The position numbers and the translations under genes were made by a program. The notes beneath the pieces were generated by a model that was not told the origin of the DNA, did no database searches, and saw only the letters and a program-made list of their open reading frames with translations. DNA of 8,076 bases, taken from positions 1 to 8,076 of the forward strand of contig JAKFWB010000201.1 of the NCBI GenBank assembly GCA_021732945.1, read 5' to 3'. The stretch comes from Porphyrobacter sp. Lineage in GTDB: Bacteria > Pseudomonadota > Alphaproteobacteria > Sphingomonadales > Sphingomonadaceae. Shown one piece after another: positions 5,787-8,076 of the stretch. Numbering within the stretch: position 1 is the stretch's first letter; each line of letters opens with the position of its first letter.

Positions 5787-7133
5787 ATGGATGTTTCCGA
5801 CCTGGTCGATACGACGACAGGCCGTCAAAAGCGGACGATCTACTCGAACGAGGAGCTCTACAAACAGGAGCTTGAACGCATTTTCGGTCGCTGCTGGCTG
5901 TTCCTCGTTCACACCAGCCAGATCCCCAAAGCTGGTGACTATTTCCGCACCTTCATGGGCGAGGACGACGTCATCGTCATTCGCCAGAAAGACGGGTCGA
6001 TCAAGGCCTTCCTCAACAGCTGCACCCACCGCGGGAACCGCATTTGCCGCGCCGATCGCGGCAATGCCAAGGCCTTTACCTGCAATTACCATGGCTGGTC
6101 GTTCGCGCCAGACGGGTCGCTCGCCGGGGTTCCGCTGGAAAACGAGGCCTATTTTGGCGAACTGGACCGCAGCAAGCTGGGCCTGGTTCAGGTAACCCAT
6201 GTTGCCGAATACAAGGGCCTGGTCTTCGGCTGCTTCGATCCAGATGCGCCCTCGCTCGAGGATTACCTTGGCGATGCAAAATTCTTCCTCGATGTCTGGC
6301 TGGATGCGATGCCAGGCGGAACTTCGCTTCTCGGCGAAACCCAGAAGATGGAGCTGGGCAGCAACTGGAAGCTGCCGGTTGAGAATGTCTGCGGCGATGG
6401 CTACCATCTGGGTTGGGCGCATGCCGGAGCGATGTCGGCCGTCCAGTCGATGGACCTTGCTGGTCTCAGCGTCGGCAACTCGAGTACCAACCTCGAAGGC
6501 GGGCTTTCCGTCGCCGGAATGAACGGCCACATGGCGCTGACCTCGCTCGACGGGGTTTCGGGCTACGCCTTCTACCCCGAACCGAAGCCCATGATGGATT
6601 ATCTGGAGGCCAATCGTCCCACGGCGATCGAGCGGTTGGGCAAGGTGCGCGGCGAACAGCTGTGGGGTTCGCAGATCAACATCACGATTTTCCCCAACCT
6701 CCAGTTCCTGCCAGGCCTGAACTGGTTTCGGGTCTATCATCCGAAGGGTCCGGGCAAGCTCGAGCAATGGACCTGGGCGATGGTGGAAAACGACATGCCC
6801 GAAGAAATGCAGGCAACGATCCTCGACAATCAGTGCCTAACCTTCGGTCTCGCTGGTCTGTTCGACAATGACGATGGCGACAATCTCGCTGCCTGCACCG
6901 AACAGTCGCGTGGCTGGCGGACGGCGCAGATGGACGTGTTCACTAACATGGCGCTCGGCCGTTCTGGGCCGCGCGATGGCTTTCCTGGCGACATCGCAGC
7001 CGGATTGGTGAGCGAGCACAACCAGCGCTATTTCTATCGCCGCTGGCAAGAACACATGCAGGCTGAAAGCTGGGCCGAGGTTCCCACCTACAACATTAAC
7101 TCGCTCTCCGTCGAGGAGCCTGAGAATGCTTGA
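5787..7133 (+). CDS. Rieske ring-hydroxylating dioxygenase, alpha subunit (naphthalene/biphenyl dioxygenase type)
   Basis: A complete 448-residue catalytic subunit that adds both atoms of O2 to an aromatic ring to give a cis-dihydrodiol. The Rieske motif is C79, H81, C99, H102 with the standard 17-residue gap. NWKLPVEN (193-200) leads into the mononuclear iron site with D204, H207 and H212 in GDGYHLGWAH. The third iron ligand is an aspartate in DDGDN (362-366), lined up with Asp362 of naphthalene dioxygenase. The sequence tracks NahAc throughout (GNAKAFTCNYHGW, GCFDPDAPSLEDYLGDA). ATG 5787 is chosen because GGAGAG lies just upstream; an in-frame GTG at 5775 overlaps that ribosome binding site. 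It is the first gene after the sigma-54 promoter and overlaps the beta gene. The native substrate is unknown. Confidence 0.96.
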   Translation: MDVSDLVDTTTGRQKRTIYSNEELYKQELERIFGRCWLFLVHTSQIPKAGDYFRTFMGEDDVIVIRQKDGSIKAFLNSCTHRGNRICRADRGNAKAFTCNYHGWSFAPDGSLAGVPLENEAYFGELDRSKLGLVQVTHVAEYKGLVFGCFDPDAPSLEDYLGDAKFFLDVWLDAMPGGTSLLGETQKMELGSNWKLPVENVCGDGYHLGWAHAGAMSAVQSMDLAGLSVGNSSTNLEGGLSVAGMNGHMALTSLDGVSGYAFYPEPKPMMDYLEANRPTAIERLGKVRGEQLWGSQINITIFPNLQFLPGLNWFRVYHPKGPGKLEQWTWAMVENDMPEEMQATILDNQCLTFGLAGLFDNDDGDNLAACTEQSRGWRTAQMDVFTNMALGRSGPRDGFPGDIAAGLVSEHNQRYFYRRWQEHMQAESWAEVPTYNINSLSVEEPENA

Positions 7134-7653
7134 AATGAACCCTGCCCCGGTCCTGGTAGAGGACATGATCGCTCTGACGCAGCGCCTGTATCACGAAGCG
7201 CGCCTCCTCGATGCCGAACGCTTCGAGGACTGGCTGGAGCTGCTGTGCGACGATGTTACCTACCGAATGGACCTCAAACGGCGGCGCTTCCGGGCAGATC
7301 GGTCGCCGCCAGCGGCAGTCGGCGCTGGCGTTGTTTTTAACGAGAACTTTGCGCGGCTTAAGCTCAGGATCGATCGCCTGCGCTCGGGATATGTGTGGGC
7401 CGAGGATCCACCCAATTTCGTGCGCCGCGTCATTTCGAACGTCGAAATCGAACCTGCGGATGCCGAAAACGAGGTGATCGTGCACTCGGTCATCGTCATT
7501 CATCGCAACCGCATCGACGGCTTGGCGCGTCAATTTACTGCGGCGCGCACCGACCGGTGGCGCCATGGAACGAAGGGCTGGTGCCTCGCTGCGCGTGACA
7601 TCGCGCTTGACCATGCGGTGCTGCCAGACAGCAACATCAACGTGTTTTTCTAG
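7126..7653 (+). CDS. ring-hydroxylating dioxygenase, beta (small) subunit
   Basis: A 175-residue protein with the normal size and pattern of the small subunit that forms alpha3beta3 hexamers with a Rieske alpha subunit and is mainly structural. Recognisable stretches are LYHEARLLDAERFEDWLELL near the N-terminus, VTYRMD, the arginine-rich RVISNVEIE segment (about 102-110), and a C-terminal RDIALDHAVLPDSNINVFF, typical of the fold. ATG 7126 overlaps the alpha stop codon by 8 nt and has GAGGAG 7 nt upstream, pointing to translational coupling with the 5787-7133 alpha. An alternative ATG at 7135 would remove three residues. It lies between two alpha genes and could serve either or both. Confidence 0.95.
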   Translation: MLEMNPAPVLVEDMIALTQRLYHEARLLDAERFEDWLELLCDDVTYRMDLKRRRFRADRSPPAAVGAGVVFNENFARLKLRIDRLRSGYVWAEDPPNFVRRVISNVEIEPADAENEVIVHSVIVIHRNRIDGLARQFTAARTDRWRHGTKGWCLAARDIALDHAVLPDSNINVFF

Positions 7654-7678
7654 AAGAAATTATCGGGAGAAGAATGAC

Positions 7679-8076
7679 ATGCGTATCGAACGGATCGGCC
7701 GCGAGCCGGATTTTTCGCGTTACATGGATCTCAAGGAAGGCTGGCTCGACCGCCGAATCTTCAGCGATGCCGAGATTTACGAGGAAGAACTGTACCGCAT
7801 CTTCGCACGGTCCTGGCTGTTCGTGGCCCACGAAAGCCAGCTGCCCAAGGCAGGCGATTTTCTAACCACCCACATGGGCGAAGACGCCGTGATCGTCGCG
7901 CGTCAGCCTGATGGCTCAATCAGGGTTTTCCTGAATTCCTGTCCGCATCGCGGCAACAAGGTGTGCTTTGCCGACGCCGGAAACACCCGCCGGTTTGTCT
8001 GCAATTATCACGGCTGGGCCTTTGATACCGGCGGTGAACTGAAAGGCATGCACGAGGAATATTGCTACGACGAAAA
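7679..8076 (+). CDS. second Rieske dioxygenase alpha subunit of the operon, N-terminal part
   Basis: The first 132 codons of another large subunit; the gene runs off the right edge. The Rieske motif is complete (C88, H90, C108, H111, CPHRG and CNYHGW) with 17 residues between pairs. Over about 100 residues it matches the preceding alpha subunit at roughly 60 percent by hand alignment (shared runs include MGED, FLNSC and CNYHGW), pointing to duplication and divergence. ATG 7679 is used because GGGAGA lies 8 nt upstream; a second ATG at 7674 is in the wrong frame. It follows the beta stop by 25 bp and is probably part of the same transcript. Whether a second beta gene follows cannot be seen. 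Confidence 0.94.
   Translation, partial: MRIERIGREPDFSRYMDLKEGWLDRRIFSDAEIYEEELYRIFARSWLFVAHESQLPKAGDFLTTHMGEDAVIVARQPDGSIRVFLNSCPHRGNKVCFADAGNTRRFVCNYHGWAFDTGGELKGMHEEYCYDE

Noticed and set aside
5736..6767. A 343-codon minus-strand open frame opposite the alpha subunit gene.
   Set aside because: It is antisense to a gene with full Rieske and iron-site motifs, has no recognisable domain, and long antisense frames are common in GC-rich coding DNA.
7674..7865. Short open frame starting at ATG 7674.
   Set aside because: It is out of frame with the Rieske alpha gene that starts at 7679 and encodes nothing recognisable.

Overview
The window is part of an aromatic-ring catabolic gene cluster from a moderately GC-rich proteobacterium. 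The combination of several Rieske ring-hydroxylating oxygenase alpha genes, a naphthalene-type hydratase-aldolase, a benzoate-diol-type dehydrogenase and a XylR/DmpR-like activator resembles the scattered hydrocarbon clusters of sphingomonads (Novosphingobium, Sphingobium and relatives). That placement is inferred from gene content and could not be tested by a search. No RNA genes, insertion sequences, CRISPR arrays or long repeats were seen.

Left part, minus strand: a Rieske oxygenase alpha subunit (1-601, 3' end outside the window) lies 28 bp downstream of a hydratase-aldolase of the NahE type (630-1616). These two form one minus-strand unit. A 166-bp divergent spacer separates them from a plus-strand BenD/XylL-type cis-diol carboxylate dehydrogenase (1783-2568).

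Middle part, minus strand: a XylR/DmpR-family sigma-54 activator (3935-5575) is followed by a ferredoxin reductase gene (2596-3822). The reductase reading frame carries an in-frame amber codon at codon 48 (3679-3681), where relatives have an acidic residue in a conserved motif, so it is called a pseudogene. It faces the dehydrogenase gene tail to tail across 27 bp.

Right part, plus strand: the activator gene is divergent from a Rieske oxygenase operon made of an alpha subunit (5787-7133), a beta subunit (7126-7653, overlapping by 8 nt) and a second, related alpha subunit (7679 to beyond the window). The 211-bp spacer holds a near-consensus sigma-54 promoter (5705-5721) and, about 90 bp upstream of it, a TTGA-N8-TCAA palindrome (5626-5641) like the XylR/DmpR upstream activator site. 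This is a coherent aromatic-responsive regulatory unit.

Working model (inference): the activator senses an aromatic compound and turns on the alpha-beta-alpha operon through sigma-54. The oxygenases make cis-dihydrodiols, the aldolase cleaves a hydroxybenzylidenepyruvate-like side chain to an aromatic aldehyde and pyruvate, and the dehydrogenase rearomatises a carboxylated diol to a catechol. No ferredoxin gene is in the window and the only reductase is interrupted, so electron transfer would have to come from elsewhere unless the stop codon is an error.
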